Origin: Rhodothermales bacterium
GTDB taxonomy: Bacteria > Bacteroidota > Rhodothermia > Rhodothermales > JAHQVL01
Direction: 5' to 3'
DNA length: 34,520 nt
NCBI GenBank assembly: GCA_034439735.1
Contig: JAWXAX010000043.1
Coordinates: 1-34,520, forward strand
Below the pieces are notes generated by a model. It worked only from the letters and a program-made list of their open reading frames with translations, made no database searches and was not told where the DNA came from. This document shows positions 17,771 through 25,564 of the stretch, one piece after another (position 1 is the first letter of the stretch; every line of letters begins with the position of its first letter). The translations under genes were made by a program, and so were the position numbers.

Positions 17771-18649
17771 CTAGCGATTGACGTCGCGCCAGCCGCCCGG
17801 CGGGCTCCCAATCTCTCGCCGGAACAGCCGATTGAAGTGGGAAGGGTCCGCGTAGCCCACTTTCTCCGCGATTTCCGTGATCTTCATCTCGGTATGAACC
17901 AGCAGATGGCGGGCTTCCGTCATCCGGCGCCAGAGGATCCATTCCCCCACGGTGCGACCGGTAAGGCGGCGGATGGTGGTGGTGAGGTGCGCCGGCGAAT
18001 AATGGACAGCCTTCGCCACATCCGAGAGTGAAAGCGATTCCGCGTAGTGGGCGTCTATGACATCGAACACTTGTTTCAGGAGGGGCTGCGTATGGGCATG
18101 CGTCGAGGGATGCTCCAGTTCGGAGATGCGGCACACCTTCACCAGCAGCAACACCAGGAGGGCGTGGGCCGCCTCCTCCCAGTAGGATTCCTGCGAAAGC
18201 CGCTCCGCTTCGAGGGCACGCAGGGCGGACTCCCACTCGGGCCGGCGGTTGGGGGGCACGTTCAGGCGTAGTGGATTATGGCGGGATCCGAACGCAAATG
18301 GGGCCAGAAACGGGTGCTGAAGGATCCCCAGCAACGACCCTTTGACGTATTTAGCAGGGTCGAGGGCCGCGGCGGTAAATTCCAGGATCCAGATCGTCGC
18401 CTGCTTCTCCAACACGTCCTCCGCCCATTCATGCACCTGCCCCGGGGGGATGATCAGGAGGTCGCCGGCCGCGCTCTCCCACGTCAGATCCCCCAGCCGG
18501 TGGATGCCACCGGGCTCCTCAAAATAGACGATCTCAAAAAACCGATGCGCATGAGGGGTCAGAAAGCGCTCGGTGTGCTCTGGCTCCAGTCGGAAGGCGC
18601 GCACCTGCGGCCCGCCCATGGTGGGGGTAAAATTGAAGAGCTCTGGCAT
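17771..18649 (-). CDS. AraC family transcriptional regulator
   Basis: A 292-residue one-component regulator. Residues about 1-130 form a cupin-like ligand-binding domain (HAHRFFEIVYFEEPGGIHRL, then GDLLIIPPGQVHEW). The C-terminal ~100 residues are an AraC-type double helix-turn-helix: SLSDVAKAVHYSPAHLTTTIRRLTG is the first and ITEIAEKVGYADPSHFNRLFRREIG the second, the signature of the family. Such proteins usually activate nearby carbohydrate operons by binding direct repeats about 21 bp apart. The gene ends 9 bp before the conserved element and 137 bp before the first quinoprotein gene, on the same strand, so it is the obvious candidate regulator of that operon. The inducer is unknown but is probably a sugar or sugar derivative. 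Confidence 0.95.
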   Translation of the reverse strand: MPELFNFTPTMGGPQVRAFRLEPEHTERFLTPHAHRFFEIVYFEEPGGIHRLGDLTWESAAGDLLIIPPGQVHEWAEDVLEKQATIWILEFTAAALDPAKYVKGSLLGILQHPFLAPFAFGSRHNPLRLNVPPNRRPEWESALRALEAERLSQESYWEEAAHALLVLLLVKVCRISELEHPSTHAHTQPLLKQVFDVIDAHYAESLSLSDVAKAVHYSPAHLTTTIRRLTGRTVGEWILWRRMTEARHLLVHTEMKITEIAEKVGYADPSHFNRLFRREIGSPPGGWRDVNR

Positions 18650-18768
18650 GGCGTGATCTGCGACGCGAGGTGTCGATAAGGCGCGAGGCGCAGGTCCAAC
18701 ATCGGGGTCTATAGAATATTGAGATTCAGTCTAGCATGCAAGCGACGGCCGAGGGTTCGGCCCGTTTC

Positions 18769-18824
18769 ACGTTCAAGGTCCAAGGTTCAAGGAGTCGCCC
18801 CCTTAAACCTTGAACCCCGAACGT
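18769..18824. repeat. Hairpin-forming repeat related to the element at 3450-3519
   Basis: GGTTCAAGG (18784-18792) pairs perfectly with CCTTGAACC (18808-18816), and outer arms ACGTTC and CGAACGT extend the structure. CCTTAAACCTTGAACC at 18801-18816 closely matches the heptamer stretch at 3480-3502, so the two are members of one repeat family. It lies 10 bp beyond the stop of the MFS gene and upstream of the AraC gene, so it may be the terminator separating them. The remainder of 18650-18833 should hold the AraC promoter; I see no clear boxes there. Confidence 0.7.
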
Positions 18825-18833
18825 TAATCCACG

Positions 18834-20066
18834 TCAAGCCTGCACCGCCTCTTTCTTGTCCTTGAACATGAACCCGAAGAACACGGCCACCACGATGGCC
18901 ATGGCCCCCATGATGGTCCAGAACAGGCTCCAATTGGCCATGGACTGCGTGGTCGCCGAGCCAAGGAACGAATTAAAGAGCCGGCCCGAGAGCTGTGCGC
19001 CGATCAGCATGCCGATGCCGTACGTGGCGAACACGAGCATACCCTGGGCCTGCGAGCGGATGGCCGGATTGGCGAGCCGGTCGATATAAATCTGGCCTGT
19101 GACGAAGAAGAAGTCGTAGCAGATCCCATGCAGAATGATGCCGCCGGCGATCATCCAGAATACCGACTCGGGCGCGGCGATCGCGAACAGGGCATATCGA
19201 ACAGCCCACGCGAGCATCCCGACGAGCAGCATCCACTTCACGCCGAGCCGGCGGAAGAAGAATGGCATCAGCAGCATGAACACCATCTCCGAAACCTGAC
19301 CCAGCGTCTGTGTCGCGGCGATGTTTTCCACGCCCGTAGCCCCCAGGAACAGCTGCGTGAAGTTGTAATAGGCGGCCAGCGGGATACAGATGAGCATCGA
19401 GCTGACGATGAAAGCGATAAACGAAGGGCTCTTCAGCTGCTGGAACGCGTCGATACCGAGCAGGCTGCGGATCGACACTTTCTGCCCGGCCGCCGGAGGC
19501 GGGGTATGGGGCAGGGTAAAGCTGTAGAAGCCCAGGAGGATACCCGCGATGCCCGCGGCGTACAAGGGCAACGGCGTCTGCTCCGGCACGCCTCCGTCGA
19601 CCATCGGTTTGAGGATGAAGGGGAACATGACCAGGCCGGCGAATATCCAGCTAAACGTGCCCCAGGCGCGAATCTTCGGGAAGTCCCTCTCCGGATTTTC
19701 GATATGATGGAACGCGAGCGAGTTCGACAGACCGAGCGTCGGCGTATAGGCCAGCTGGTGCAGGATGATCATCGCGATGAACATCACCGGCGACGACTCG
19801 AACTGAGGCGCCAGCAGCAAAAACAGGCCACTCAGCAGGTGCATCACGCCCAGTACCTTCTCCGTGCTAAAATAGCGGTCGGCGATGAGGCCGAGGAAGA
19901 AGGGCGAAATGAGCGCGCCGATCGGCTGCGCCGTAAACGCCCAGAAGGTGACAGTACCCATCCCCACGGTCGACATATAGACCGCAATGCTGGTGTACCA
20001 CGCTCCCCACACAAAAAACTGGAGAAACGACAACAGGCTCAGCCGACTGGTCAGGTTCGAATGCAT
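18834..20066 (-). CDS. MFS transporter, nucleoside:H+ symporter (NupG/XapB-like) family
   Basis: A 410-residue integral membrane protein with about twelve hydrophobic helices. The N-terminus LSLLSFLQFFVWGAWYTSIAVYM followed by a loop and FTAQPIGALISPFFLGLIADRYFSTEK is characteristic of the nucleoside permease branch of the major facilitator superfamily. The C-terminus is short and charged (FKDKKEAVQA). Known members import nucleosides, but related proteins in sugar-catabolic clusters of Bacteroidota-like bacteria are often annotated only by homology, so the substrate could be a sugar or glycoside. It follows the histidine phosphatase gene by 39 bp on the same strand and precedes the AraC gene, from which a hairpin-forming repeat separates it. 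No Shine-Dalgarno sequence is visible. Confidence 0.88.
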   Translation of the reverse strand: MHSNLTSRLSLLSFLQFFVWGAWYTSIAVYMSTVGMGTVTFWAFTAQPIGALISPFFLGLIADRYFSTEKVLGVMHLLSGLFLLLAPQFESSPVMFIAMIILHQLAYTPTLGLSNSLAFHHIENPERDFPKIRAWGTFSWIFAGLVMFPFILKPMVDGGVPEQTPLPLYAAGIAGILLGFYSFTLPHTPPPAAGQKVSIRSLLGIDAFQQLKSPSFIAFIVSSMLICIPLAAYYNFTQLFLGATGVENIAATQTLGQVSEMVFMLLMPFFFRRLGVKWMLLVGMLAWAVRYALFAIAAPESVFWMIAGGIILHGICYDFFFVTGQIYIDRLANPAIRSQAQGMLVFATYGIGMLIGAQLSGRLFNSFLGSATTQSMANWSLFWTIMGAMAIVVAVFFGFMFKDKKEAVQA

Positions 20067-20105
20067 GGTTTACTCGTGCGTATGGTGAAAAAAAACCTGC
20101 GGCTA

Positions 20106-20807
20106 TCAGGACCGCAGGGCTATGGAGCGATCGCGGAACGTGATCGTGGTACCGCTTCCATCCAGGGCAAGATATATCGACTCGACCCACTCGGGTTCGC
20201 CTGGATCATGGTGAAGATATTCGGCCAGCACGGCGCGCATGACGGGTGAGTGCGTCACGCAGACGTACCGACGGGCCTGTAGGGGAGCAACGTACAACAG
20301 GCTAGTGGAGAAGGCAAGAACGCGACGTGCAACGGCCCGCGTATCCTCTCCGGGTGGGTCGGTATGCCCCAACCAGTATCCGATCCGGTCCGGGCTCCGG
20401 AAGAACGCATGAAAGAAGGCCACGGCGTCGACATCCGCGCCGGCCAGCCCGGCCTCGGGGATCTGGGCCGCCACGGCCTCCGGTGTGCTCATCATCTCGA
20501 CACGACGGCCGGCCAGGAACAGGTCCGGATTCCGGATCGCCCACTCCGCCCGCGGCGCCGGCAGGCCGACCTCGCTACCCAAACGCTCCGCCATCACGGC
20601 CCGCAGGCCGGCCGCCGTCTCCTGCGTCCGCCGCGTCGACGTGCACAAAAAATAGATCGCCTCGTCCGGCCGGATCTGTTCCGCCAGACGCACTCCCGCC
20701 GCCCGGATCTCGGCCTGGCCCTCATCCGTGACGGGCATATCGCCCTGGTGGGACGCCACGCGGCCGTGCCGGATCAGATGTACGACGATGGATGCGGTCT
20801 CGTTCAC
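20106..20807 (-). CDS. Histidine phosphatase family protein (phosphoglycerate mutase-like)
   Basis: A 233-residue member of the branch-1 histidine phosphatase superfamily. The catalytic RHG is at 13-15 (His14 is the phosphorylated residue) within VVHLIRHGRVASH; the second conserved His is in RYVCVTHSPVMRAVLAEYL. The start is GTG at 20807, supported by a strong Shine-Dalgarno sequence GGGAGGAGGG a few bases upstream, one of the few good ribosome binding sites in the window. It begins 16 bp after the small monooxygenase gene, so the two are probably cotranscribed. Family members dephosphorylate sugar phosphates, nucleotides or proteins; the substrate here is not evident. Confidence 0.88.
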   Translation of the reverse strand: MNETASIVVHLIRHGRVASHQGDMPVTDEGQAEIRAAGVRLAEQIRPDEAIYFLCTSTRRTQETAAGLRAVMAERLGSEVGLPAPRAEWAIRNPDLFLAGRRVEMMSTPEAVAAQIPEAGLAGADVDAVAFFHAFFRSPDRIGYWLGHTDPPGEDTRAVARRVLAFSTSLLYVAPLQARRYVCVTHSPVMRAVLAEYLHHDPGEPEWVESIYLALDGSGTTITFRDRSIALRS

Positions 20808-20823
20808 TCTACCCTCCTCCCGA

Positions 20824-21114
20824 TTAATCCAGGGTCGTGTATATCGCGCGCTCGCGGTGCTCCAGATGCGGCAGCGCCTGGCCGAGCACGTACTCCTTAA
20901 AATGAACGGTCTGCTTGTGGGCCTCGAAGCAGGCTTCGTCGACGTACTGCTCGTAGAGCAGAAAGGTCGCCGGATCGTCCGCGGAACGCTGGGCGATAAA
21001 GTGGATCGCGCCCGGCTCCTGGCTCGACAGGGCGGCCATCGTCCGAACGATGCCTTCGATAAAGGATTCCTTGCCCGGCTTTGCCCGCCAGGTAGCGACT
21101 ACGACGTAAGCCAT
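20824..21114 (-). CDS. Putative quinol monooxygenase (ABM domain, YgiN-like)
   Basis: A 96-residue protein covering a single antibiotic-biosynthesis-monooxygenase ferredoxin-like domain. Recognisable features are VVVATWRAKPGKESFIEGIV, QEPGAIHFIAQRSADDPATFLLYEQYVDEACFEAHKQTVHFKEYV, and a C-terminal strand. The family includes cofactor-free quinol oxygenases and dimeric proteins of unknown role. It has no signal peptide and is probably cytoplasmic. The start codon lies only 2 bp from a GCTAATC heptamer array, so no normal ribosome binding site is present. It follows the molybdenum hydroxylase genes and may act on an aromatic or quinol product of that enzyme, which is inference. Confidence 0.85.
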   Translation of the reverse strand: MAYVVVATWRAKPGKESFIEGIVRTMAALSSQEPGAIHFIAQRSADDPATFLLYEQYVDEACFEAHKQTVHFKEYVLGQALPHLEHRERAIYTTLD

Positions 21115-21116
21115 GG

Positions 21117-21160
21117 GATTAGCGATTAGCGATTAGCGATTAGCGATTAGCGATTAGCGA
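21117..21160. repeat. Heptamer tandem array, GATTAGC x 6
   Basis: Six perfect copies of GATTAGC plus two bases, followed by a degenerate unit (GATTGGC) a few bases on. It occupies the space between the 2Fe-2S gene stop (21188) and the ABM gene start (21114), directly in the translation initiation region of the latter. Copy number change would alter the spacing between these cotranscribed genes. Confidence 0.95.
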
Positions 21161-21187
21161 ATAAACGATTGGCGATCTCCCACCAGG

Positions 21188-21643
21188 TTATCCCCCCGCG
21201 TTCCCCGCCGCGAGGTGCACGGCGTCGCGGATCTTGAGGTAACAGCCGCAGCGGCAGAGGTTGCCGCCGAGAGCGGTGTCGATCTCATGATCCGTCGGGT
21301 GGGGGGTTTCCTCGAGCAGGCGTTTGGTGGCGAGGATCATCCCGGGCGTGCAATAGCCGCACTGGAAGGCGTGTGCCTCGACAAAGGCGCGTTGCACGGG
21401 ATGAGTTCCGCCGAGACCCTCGACCGTCGTGATCGATCGCCCCTGCGCCATCGGCGTGAGGTAGATACAACTGGAGATCGGCTCGGCGTCGACGAGCACC
21501 GTGCACGAACCGCAGACGCCCAGGCCGCACGTTTCGCGCACGCTCAGCAGTCCGAATCGCTCACGAAGCACGTCGAGCAGCATCTCGTCGGCGCGGACGT
21601 CGACGTCGGCCGGCGCGCCGTTCAGGGTAAACTGGACTTTCAT
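21188..21643 (-). CDS. 2Fe-2S subunit of xanthine dehydrogenase-family molybdenum hydroxylase
   Basis: A 151-residue small subunit carrying two 2Fe-2S clusters that pass electrons from the molybdenum site to FAD. The plant-ferredoxin-type cluster is bound by Cys39, Cys44, Cys47 and Cys59 (CGLGVCGSC, then SSC). The helical-bundle cluster uses Cys95, Cys98, Cys130 and Cys132 (CGYC and CRC); an extra Cys at 134 gives CRCGC where many relatives have CRCTG. Its ATG overlaps the stop of the molybdenum subunit gene in an ATGA arrangement, so the two are translationally coupled. Length and domain order match CoxS/XdhC-type small subunits. No signal peptide, so it is cytoplasmic. Confidence 0.95.
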   Translation of the reverse strand: MKVQFTLNGAPADVDVRADEMLLDVLRERFGLLSVRETCGLGVCGSCTVLVDAEPISSCIYLTPMAQGRSITTVEGLGGTHPVQRAFVEAHAFQCGYCTPGMILATKRLLEETPHPTDHEIDTALGGNLCRCGCYLKIRDAVHLAAGNAGG

Positions 21644-23808
21644 GATTTCTCCGATCGGTGGAGGCCGGCCTCCACGATGTCTCGCATTTCACGACGACGC
21701 GCCTCGTCGACAGTGCCGCCGCCGTCGATGGACGCCAGCACGCGTTCCGCCGTCATCGGCAACGCGGTCATGTGGATACCGCTCGCGGCGAGGGCGTTTC
21801 CGATCGCCGCGGGGATCGGCGGCAGGGCGGTTTCGCCCAACCCGTACACCTGGGCCCCTTCGCGCTCGACGAGGTCGTGCGTGATCCGCGGCATGTCGTG
21901 GAAGCTCGGGATGTTGTAGTCCGACAGATTGGCGTTCGTCACTTGCCCCCCGTCAAACGTGATGTTCTCAAACAGCGCCGTCCCGAGGCCCATGATGATG
22001 GAGCCTTCGTTCTGCAACTCGGCGGCGGCGCGGCGAACCACCTTGCCGGCGTAGATGGAGGCATGGACGTGCCGCACGTGCAGCTTGCCGGTCTCGACAT
22101 CCACGTCCACGACGGCGCCGGCGGCGCCCTGGTGCCAGTGCGACGAGGCGATGCCCTGCCCGGTGTCCGGGTCCAGCCCGCCCTTGTCCGTCACCTCGCC
22201 GACGCCCCGCTTGCCATTTTTCTCGAGGTCCCGCACGGCCTCGACCAGCGCCCGGCTCATCACGTGCGTCGATCGGCTGGAGGTGGTCCGGGTGTCGTAG
22301 GGGACGAGGTCGGTGTCGGGGTCCGGGTAGGTCACGCGCTCCATCGGCACCCCCAGCAGCTCGGCGGCCATCTGGCGGATCGCCGGCCGCGCGCCCTGGC
22401 CCATCTCGATCGTGGCGCAGCGGATCGTGAACGTCCCGTCGTCCTCCGCCTCGATCGCGATCGAGGCGCGGCTGGGGGTCTGCATTCCCTTCATGAGGAC
22501 GCAGACCCCTTTGCCGGCGTGATCATCGGAAGTATGGTAACCTATAGCCTCCGCGCTCCGACGCAGGCATTCCTCGAACGCGACGTCGTGCATGATTTCG
22601 CCCGTGCAGTAGGTATCCCCTTCGCGCAGGATGTTCTTCATCCGCAACGTGTAAGGATCCATGTCGAGGCGCCGCGCGAGCATGTCCATCAGGCGCTCCG
22701 AAGCCCAGATACACTGCATCTGGCCATACCCTCGGTAGGCGCCGTTTGGCGGGGTATTCGTATAGACACAGTGGGAATCCACCCACACATTCGGAATCCG
22801 ATACGGGCCCGGCGAGGCATACCCCATCTTCTGCGCCACACCCGGACCGCTGTCCGCGTGCGCACCGGTATTCGCCCAGCAGGCCACGTGTTTCGCGACA
22901 AGGGTGCCGTCCCGCATAGCGCCGATCTTCATCCACAACGTGGCCGGGTGGCGGTTCATCGTCTGCCACTCCTCGGCGCGATCCAGCACCACCTTCACGG
23001 GCCGGCCCGTCTTCCGCGCCAGCGCGGCGGCGATGGCCTCGGTACGCACAAACGTCTTCGCGCCGAACGATCCGCCCATGGGCGGGCAGACAATACGCAC
23101 CTGCTCCGGCTGGAGGCCGAAAATGCCGGCGAGGTCCATCCGGTTGTTGAAGGGTGTCTGGGTGCCAGACCACACTTCCAGCCGGCCCTCGTGCCACCGG
23201 GCCAGCGAGGCGTGCGGCTCCATCGGCACGTGCGCGGCGCTGTCGGTGGTGAAGACTTCTTCGACGACGACGTCGCACTCGGCGAACGCACGGTCCACGT
23301 CGCCGTGCCGGATACGAAAGCGGTGGCAGATGTTGGTGCCGTCGATCGGCCGCATGCCGAAGTAGGCGGCGTCGTTTTCGGAGATATAATGGCGGGGATG
23401 GACGAGCGGCGCGCCCGGAGCGATGGCCTCCATCTCGGTAAACACGGCCGGCAACTCGTCGTAATCGACATCGATCAGTGGCAGCGCCTCGTCCGCCGCG
23501 CGCCGCGTGGCCGCCGCGACGGCCACCACCGGGGCGCCGACGAACATCACTTCGTCCATCGCCAGCACGCTCTCGTCGCGGATCTGGCATCCGTACCGGT
23601 TCAGGTCGCGGATGTCGTCCCGCGTCAGCACGACGACGCCTTCGGGCACCGCCGAGGTGTCGATCCGGCGGATGCGGGCATGGGCATACGGGGAGCGCAG
23701 GATGCGGGCATGCCACATCCCCTCCATCTCCATATCCTGCGAATACCGGATCGATCCGTCGGCTCTGGGGTCAGACATCGTATCGGAAGAACGCGTGGGG
23801 TCAGACAT
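21640..23808 (-). CDS. Molybdopterin-binding large subunit of xanthine dehydrogenase-family hydroxylase
   Basis: The frame is open to 24330, but the ATG at 23808, overlapping the FAD gene by 8 bp, is chosen; 722 residues result. An ATG at 23778 is an alternative, because the 12-mer GGGGTCAGACAT occurs twice (23767-23778 and 23797-23808), duplicating the start MSDP. Family landmarks are present: RILRSPYAHARI, CPPMGGSFGAKTF, NGAYRGYGQMQ, IEMGQGARPAI and GLGETALPP with the expected active-site Glu. It lacks the AYRCSFR loop of form I CO dehydrogenase, so the substrate is probably a heterocycle, aldehyde or similar compound. The region between VEAVRDLEKNG and GVGEVTDKG looks about 60 residues shorter than in typical large subunits. 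Gene order is FAD, Mo, 2Fe-2S. Confidence 0.92.
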   Translation of the reverse strand: MSDPTRSSDTMSDPRADGSIRYSQDMEMEGMWHARILRSPYAHARIRRIDTSAVPEGVVVLTRDDIRDLNRYGCQIRDESVLAMDEVMFVGAPVVAVAAATRRAADEALPLIDVDYDELPAVFTEMEAIAPGAPLVHPRHYISENDAAYFGMRPIDGTNICHRFRIRHGDVDRAFAECDVVVEEVFTTDSAAHVPMEPHASLARWHEGRLEVWSGTQTPFNNRMDLAGIFGLQPEQVRIVCPPMGGSFGAKTFVRTEAIAAALARKTGRPVKVVLDRAEEWQTMNRHPATLWMKIGAMRDGTLVAKHVACWANTGAHADSGPGVAQKMGYASPGPYRIPNVWVDSHCVYTNTPPNGAYRGYGQMQCIWASERLMDMLARRLDMDPYTLRMKNILREGDTYCTGEIMHDVAFEECLRRSAEAIGYHTSDDHAGKGVCVLMKGMQTPSRASIAIEAEDDGTFTIRCATIEMGQGARPAIRQMAAELLGVPMERVTYPDPDTDLVPYDTRTTSSRSTHVMSRALVEAVRDLEKNGKRGVGEVTDKGGLDPDTGQGIASSHWHQGAAGAVVDVDVETGKLHVRHVHASIYAGKVVRRAAAELQNEGSIIMGLGTALFENITFDGGQVTNANLSDYNIPSFHDMPRITHDLVEREGAQVYGLGETALPPIPAAIGNALAASGIHMTALPMTAERVLASIDGGGTVDEARRREMRDIVEAGLHRSEKS

Positions 23809-24628
23809 AAGCAAGCTCCTCCAGGGCCCGACGCACTTCGACAGCGATGACGCGCCGGCGATACTCTGCCGAGCCACGTGAATCGGATATGGGTTCGATG
23901 CGGCTGGCGTACTCCTCGCCAATCTCGCGCGCACGGCGCGTACCGGAGCCGACGGCCGCGCACAGATCGGGGAAATACTGGGGCGTGCTGGTAGCGGCGC
24001 CCACGGCGAGCCGCAACTCACCTCCGCGCCGCACCGCGGCGACGGAGACGCAGGGGCGGTCCTCGCTGGACCGCGTCCGGAACTTGCGGTACACGCCGGC
24101 CTCGACGCCGCCGGGCACGCGGACTTCCACCAGCAGCTCGTCCGGCGCAAGCGCGGTTTCGTAGTAGCCAAGGATGAAGTTCTCGATCGGGACTTCCCGG
24201 ACGCCCTTCGGCCCCCGCAACACGGCGCGGGCGCCCATCGCGAGGAACATCGCCGGCGGGTCCGAGGCATAGTCGGCATCCGCCAGGACGCCGCCCACCG
24301 TGGCCTGGTTGCGCACCCGCGGACTCGCAACTTCCCCGAACGCCCGGGCGAGCGCCGGCCAGCCCCGCCGGACGTCCGGCGACAACTCCATCGCCCGGTG
24401 CGTGGTCATGGGGCCGATGCGTAACTCACCGTCGGCCCGGATGTAGCTCAGCCCGGGCACGCCGCGCAGGCTCAGCAGGGCGGCTGGCGCCATGAAGCCG
24501 ACATTCATCAGCACGCCGACAAATGTGCCGCCGGCGACGACGGTCGCTTCTTCCTGTAGCTCGGCGCGCATCCCCAACGCCTCGTCCAGCGAGGTGGGGG
24601 CCAGCCATTGAGGGCCGTTTCCTTCCAT
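23801..24628 (-). CDS. FAD-binding subunit of xanthine dehydrogenase-family hydroxylase
   Basis: A 275-residue CoxM-like subunit that takes electrons from the 2Fe-2S clusters and passes them to the final acceptor. FAD-binding landmarks are VVAGGTFVGVLMN near residues 30-42, the LRGVPGLSYI segment, TTHRAMELS, and VRNQATVGGVLADADYASDPPAM. The ATG at 24628 is preferred; an in-frame TTG at 24643 would add five residues. The start is 28 bp after the cyclase gene, and the end overlaps the molybdenum subunit by 8 bp, so cyclase, FAD, Mo and 2Fe-2S genes form one unit. Confidence 0.93.
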   Translation of the reverse strand: MEGNGPQWLAPTSLDEALGMRAELQEEATVVAGGTFVGVLMNVGFMAPAALLSLRGVPGLSYIRADGELRIGPMTTHRAMELSPDVRRGWPALARAFGEVASPRVRNQATVGGVLADADYASDPPAMFLAMGARAVLRGPKGVREVPIENFILGYYETALAPDELLVEVRVPGGVEAGVYRKFRTRSSEDRPCVSVAAVRRGGELRLAVGAATSTPQYFPDLCAAVGSGTRRAREIGEEYASRIEPISDSRGSAEYRRRVIAVEVRRALEELAYV

Positions 24629-24656
24629 GTCGGTACTCGTCAATCGGGGATGGGGG

Positions 24657-25376
24657 TCAATCTTCGATGATCGCGACGGCGCGAATCGGGGCCGCCGTCG
24701 TCCCCATCCACTTCACGGGGAATACGGAGAGTTTGAAGCCGTGGGTAGGCAGCTGGTCCAGGTGCATCAGGTTCTCGATGTGCCAGTAATCCTCGTCGAG
24801 CATGACGCGATGAGCCTCCCAGAACTTCTTCCGTTCGAACATGGCCCAGACGGGCGGGTCGAACGTGACCGCGTCGGTGCCCATCATCCGCACCCCCTTC
24901 GAGATCAGGTACCGCGTGGCCTCGCCGGTCATGCCGACATGGTCCGTCAGGTACCGCTGCTCGTGGTTGTAGGCCGACGCCCCGGTCTGGATCAGCACGA
25001 TGTCCTTCTCCTTCAACGTGTAGTTGATCTTCTTGAGCGCCTCGTCGATATCGGCGACGGTGATCCCGTAGCCTTTTTCCTTGTGGCGGAAGTCCAGCAC
25101 CACACCGTCCGAGAAGCAATACTCCAAAGGGATCCCCTCCGGGCCCGGTGCGTCCGGCCCCCGCAGGTGCTTCACGGCATCCACGTGGGTCCCTACGTGA
25201 TCGCTCGTCGCGATGTAGTAACTGGCCGTGAGCCACGTCGCACCGTGCGCGGCGGCGCCGATGCGCTCGGCAAACTGCTCCCAGCTCTCATACACCAGCA
25301 TCACCGGCGGCGGAACGCGCGGAAAGGTGACCATGTTGGGGTGGACGGGCATCGATAGATCGACAAGACGACTCAT
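24657..25376 (-). CDS. Cyclase family protein (kynurenine formamidase-like metal-dependent hydrolase)
   Basis: A 239-residue member of the cyclase/KynB family (PF04199 type). The start ATG at 25376 has GAGG about 10 bases upstream; the longer frame begins with TTG at 25391. The metal-binding motif is SDHVGTHVDAVKH (His60, His64, Asp66), close to the family's HGTHxDxPxH. Other typical segments are VDLSMPVHPNM at the N-terminus and DIVLIQTGAS in the core. These enzymes hydrolyse N-formyl, amide or lactone-like bonds and occur in pathways degrading aromatic or cyclic compounds. As first gene of the molybdenum hydroxylase unit it may open the ring or hydrolyse the hydroxylated product; the actual substrate is not identifiable. 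Confidence 0.9.
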   Translation of the reverse strand: MSRLVDLSMPVHPNMVTFPRVPPPVMLVYESWEQFAERIGAAAHGATWLTASYYIATSDHVGTHVDAVKHLRGPDAPGPEGIPLEYCFSDGVVLDFRHKEKGYGITVADIDEALKKINYTLKEKDIVLIQTGASAYNHEQRYLTDHVGMTGEATRYLISKGVRMMGTDAVTFDPPVWAMFERKKFWEAHRVMLDEDYWHIENLMHLDQLPTHGFKLSVFPVKWMGTTAAPIRAVAIIED

Positions 25377-25427
25377 GAGCACAAACCTCAAGCTTCAATC
25401 GGTGAGTAAAAAAAGGCAGCATGAAAG

Positions 25428-25455
25428 GGCAAAAGAGAAAAGGCAAAAGAGAAAA
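25428..25455. repeat. Direct repeat of a 14-mer, GGCAAAAGAGAAAA x 2
   Basis: Two perfect adjacent copies of a purine-rich 14-mer. A pyrimidine-rich stretch of roughly complementary sequence follows at about 25499-25560, so the gap between the Tm-1-like gene and the cyclase gene (25377-25561) can fold into a long imperfect hairpin. The gap contains no gene and probably separates two transcription units. Confidence 0.85.
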
Positions 25456-25536
25456 CAATGACAGAATTAACCTGGCTGTGGCGGATCACTCCTCTGCTAC
25501 TCTTTTACTTTTTGCCTTCTCCTGTTTTTCCTTTTT

Positions 25537-25564
25537 CCTTTTACCTTTTACCTTTTACCTTTTA
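25537..25564. repeat. Heptamer tandem array, CCTTTTA x 4, covering a stop codon
   Basis: Four perfect copies of CCTTTTA (TAAAAGG on the minus strand), preceded by imperfect pyrimidine-rich units. The last copy supplies the TAA stop codon of the Tm-1-like gene (25562-25564). Confidence 0.95.

Noticed and set aside
17634-18236. N-terminal extension of the first quinoprotein gene of the operon
   Set aside because: It runs through the AraC gene on the same strand in another frame and lacks homology to the paralogues; the lipoprotein signal starts at 17633.
21117-21160. CRISPR-like array
   Set aside because: Units are 7 bp with no spacers, so it is a simple tandem repeat.
23809-24330. N-terminal extension of the molybdenum subunit
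   Set aside because: It overlaps the FAD subunit coding sequence in a shifted frame and has Arg/Ser/Pro-rich shadow composition; the family N-terminus starts at 23808 or 23778.
21188-24628. Aerobic CO dehydrogenase (CoxMLS)
   Set aside because: The large subunit has AYRGYGQMQ where form I CO dehydrogenase has AYRCSFR, so only the broader xanthine dehydrogenase family can be supported.
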